In this document: positions 62,326-64,000 of the stretch, piece after piece
Position numbering within the stretch: the first letter of the stretch is position 1
Layout of the letters: each line of letters starts with the position of its first letter
NCBI RefSeq assembly: GCF_027214025.1
Contig: NZ_JAPWHB010000004.1
Location: 248,001-312,000, forward strand
DNA length: 64,000 nucleotides
Direction: 5' to 3'
Source of the DNA: Parahoeflea alexandrii
Lineage (GTDB): Bacteria > Pseudomonadota > Alphaproteobacteria > Rhizobiales > Rhizobiaceae
The notes under the pieces: model-generated
Seen by the model: the letters and a program-made list of their open reading frames with translations, nothing else
What the model was told of the DNA's origin: nothing
The model's database searches: none
Position numbers and translations under genes: made by a program

Positions 62326-63123
62326 TCAGGCGTCGGCGCCGAGCGCCCCGAGCAGCACCCGCACCACCGCATCCGGCGCTTCCTCCGGCAGCATGTGACC
62401 AAGGCCGGGCAGCACGTTGAAGGCGAACGAGGCCGGAAGCGCCGACGGCTTCGGGCACGGCAGCACCGTGTCGCCGGTGCCCCAGATCACCGCCACCGGC
62501 ATGGCGAGCGCCGCAAGCGCGTCGGCCGGCAGCACCCCTTGCCCCTCTTCCGGACCGTTCGGGAACATCGCCCGGTAGGTCTCGTCCAGCGCCTCGATCT
62601 GGCCCGGCTTCGCGCGCGCTGCGGTGAAATGGTCGATCACCGCCTGAGGCGTCGCAAACTCCGGCGCCGACATCTCGTTCAGACACGCGGCTATCTCTTC
62701 CGCCGAACGGGCCTTGGCATAGCGCGCCAGCAGATCGGCATTGATCTCCTTGGCCATGCCGCCCGGCGCCACCAGCGTCAGCGACTTGACCCGGTCGGGC
62801 GCCCGCATGGCGATCAGCGCCGACACCGCCCCGCCCATCGAATGGCCGGCGAGATGGAACCGGTCGACCCCGGCCGTATCCAGCCCGGCAAGAATGGCCT
62901 TGGCCATCCGTCCGGCGCCGCCGCGGCCGTCCGATCCAAGCGAGCCGCCATGGCCGGGAAGATCCACCGTGATCACCCGCACCGTGGCGGGCAGCCCCGC
63001 CTTCACCGCAGCCCAGGCCGAGCCGTCGCCGCCAAACCCGTGCAGCAGCACCAGCGGCGTGCCGGTTTCAGGGCCTGAAAATTCCATGTGAAGTCCGGTC
63101 ACGGCGCGCTCCTCCTCGATCAT
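62326..63123 (-). CDS. Alpha/beta hydrolase
   Basis: This protein of about 265 residues has the oxyanion motif LLHGFGGDGSAW, the nucleophile elbow GHSMGG (Ser about residue 105), an acid near WGTGDTVLP and the catalytic His in GLGHMLP. It resembles esterase-like hydrolases near acetoin dehydrogenase components. A GTG at 63102 after GAGGAGGAG is an alternative start. Upstream is a nested palindrome separating it from leuA. Confidence 0.9.
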   Translation of the reverse strand: MIEEERAVTGLHMEFSGPETGTPLVLLHGFGGDGSAWAAVKAGLPATVRVITVDLPGHGGSLGSDGRGGAGRMAKAILAGLDTAGVDRFHLAGHSMGGAVSALIAMRAPDRVKSLTLVAPGGMAKEINADLLARYAKARSAEEIAACLNEMSAPEFATPQAVIDHFTAARAKPGQIEALDETYRAMFPNGPEEGQGVLPADALAALAMPVAVIWGTGDTVLPCPKPSALPASFAFNVLPGLGHMLPEEAPDAVVRVLLGALGADA

Positions 63124-63130
63124 CAGAAAA

Positions 63131-63209
63131 CCGCCGCGCTTCTTACAGCGCCGCGCATCCAATTGGATGCGCAAAGGTCGCTGTAACGCTTTTCATCGCG
63201 GCGCGGCGG
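63131..63209. repeat. Triple-nested palindromic intergenic element
   Basis: Three concentric inverted repeats are visible: CCGCCGCGC (63131-63139) with GCGCGGCGG (63201-63209); TTACAGCG (63143-63150) with CGCTGTAA (63179-63186); and the 20-bp palindrome GCGCATCCAATTGGATGCGC (63153-63172). The middle part resembles intergenic elements I recall from Rhizobium and Agrobacterium, not verified here. Only one copy occurs in this window. Confidence 0.65.
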
Positions 63210-63224
63210 TCAATGCATTCTGTC

Positions 63225-64000
63225 TCAGCCCTTGGCGGCTGCCAGCGCCCGGTTGGCCGCCGACACCACCGCCTCGAGCGACGCCGCCACGATGTTGGTG
63301 TTGACGCCCGCGCCGTAGAGCTTGCCGGATGGCGTCTCCATCTGCATGTAGCAGATCGCCGCCGCGTTCGAGCCGTGCTGCATCGAGTGCTCGGAATAGT
63401 TGGCGACCGTCAGCTCGATTCCGAGATAGGTCGACAGCGCATTGACGAAGCCGTCGATCGGCCCGGTGCCGCGGCCCTCGATCCGCCTGGTCTCGCCATT
63501 GTCGGTGATTTCCGCCGAGACGATGCGGATGCCCTTGTTGCTGGGGTCCGTATGGGTGTGGTGATCGACAAAGCCGAGCCGCGCGCCGGGCTGGTTGACG
63601 TAAAGCTGCATGAAGCTCTCGTAGATCCGCTTCGGCGGCAGCTCCACGCCTTCCTCGTCGGTGATCCGCTGGATTTCCTCGCGGAACTCCACCTGCAGCG
63701 CCCGCGGCAGGTCGAGCCCGTAATCCTCCTTCAGGATATAGGCGATGCCGCCCTTGCCCGATTGCGAGTTGATGCGGATGATCGCCTCGTAGGAGCGACC
63801 GACATCCTGCGGATCGATCGGCAAATACGGCACTTCCCAGTCCGGCTTGTTGGCCTTGCGGATCGCCTTCATGCCCTTGTTGATGGCGTCCTGGTGCGAG
63901 CCGGAAAACGCCGTGTAGACCAGTTCGCCGACGTAAGGATGCCGCTCGGGGATCTTCATCTCGTTGGAATACTCGTACACCGCCTTGATCCGCTCGATAT
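63225..64000 (-). CDS. leuA: 2-Isopropylmalate synthase, C-terminal part (runs off the window)
   Basis: The window holds about 258 codons of a larger protein; the N-terminal catalytic barrel lies beyond position 64000. The part seen includes PYVGELVYTAFSGSHQDAINKG and KPDWEVPYLPIDPQDVGRSYEAIIRINSQSGKGG, then the LeuA regulatory dimer domain (HTHTDPSNKGIRIVSAEITDNGE). This is the long, fungal-type LeuA2 form. The enzyme condenses acetyl-CoA with 2-oxoisovalerate at the start of leucine synthesis and is typically inhibited by leucine through this domain. Confidence 0.95.
   Translation of the reverse strand, partial: IERIKAVYEYSNEMKIPERHPYVGELVYTAFSGSHQDAINKGMKAIRKANKPDWEVPYLPIDPQDVGRSYEAIIRINSQSGKGGIAYILKEDYGLDLPRALQVEFREEIQRITDEEGVELPPKRIYESFMQLYVNQPGARLGFVDHHTHTDPSNKGIRIVSAEITDNGETRRIEGRGTGPIDGFVNALSTYLGIELTVANYSEHSMQHGSNAAAICYMQMETPSGKLYGAGVNTNIVAASLEAVVSAANRALAAAKG

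Noticed and set aside
60461-62398. Long plus-strand frame across the phosphoesterase and beyond
   Set aside because: It is a shifted frame of the metallophosphoesterase and the antisense of the next gene; no domains are visible.

Overview
The window is a dense, G+C-rich chromosomal segment from an alphaproteobacterium, most likely a member of the Rhizobiales (Rhizobiaceae-like, possibly a marine or salt-tolerant genus such as Hoeflea). This rests on the kinds of proteins present (bc1 complex petABC with a TAT Rieske protein, L25/Ctc-type RplY, DUF1285, NDUFAF7-type methyltransferase, MoxR-DUF58-DUF4159 cluster, TRAP transporter) and on a nested palindrome near 63.1 kb resembling rhizobial intergenic repeats. 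The genus is inference. I see no rRNA, tRNA, CRISPR, insertion sequence or phage genes; almost everything is core chromosome.

Layout: 0-13 kb holds ilvE, a MarR/response-regulator pair, a chemoreceptor, a TRAP transporter operon with an amidase and a 52-residue membrane protein, an EnvZ-like sensor kinase, csaA, proC and a YbjN protein. 13-20 kb holds ubiK, then lgt, a mitochondrial-type methyltransferase, pgeF, a metal-ligand-less M24 protein, a lipoprotein and prs. 20-31 kb holds chrA with a decayed chrB upstream, a TetR-controlled membrane pair, rplY-pth with a structured leader, a divergent SDR/AraC pair, ychF and two MaoC hot-dog proteins. 31-38 kb holds apt, petABC and two tandem ABC half-exporters behind a short leader peptide.

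38-52 kb holds trmL, a SoxR/VOC divergent pair with a textbook SoxR promoter, hemF, a probably frameshifted J-domain gene, a cca-Nudix-DUF1285 operon and, divergently, the MoxR-DUF58-DUF4159-VWA cluster. 52-55 kb holds a tight gpsA - HAD phosphatase - ggpS operon that reads as a complete route to the compatible solute glucosylglycerol. 55-64 kb holds a GNAT gene with a frameshifted ACT gene, a glutathionyl-hydroquinone reductase, DUF302, an ABC-2 exporter, a Nudix protein, a phosphoesterase, an alpha/beta hydrolase and the C-terminal part of leuA.

The best leads are the glucosylglycerol operon with its own gpsA and a possible leaderless start; two leader-peptide/hairpin arrangements (before the ABC exporters and before rplY); the SoxR promoter with a 19-bp spacer; a 21-bp-phased direct repeat at the SDR/AraC pair; and two single-base frameshifts that are either decay or sequence errors.
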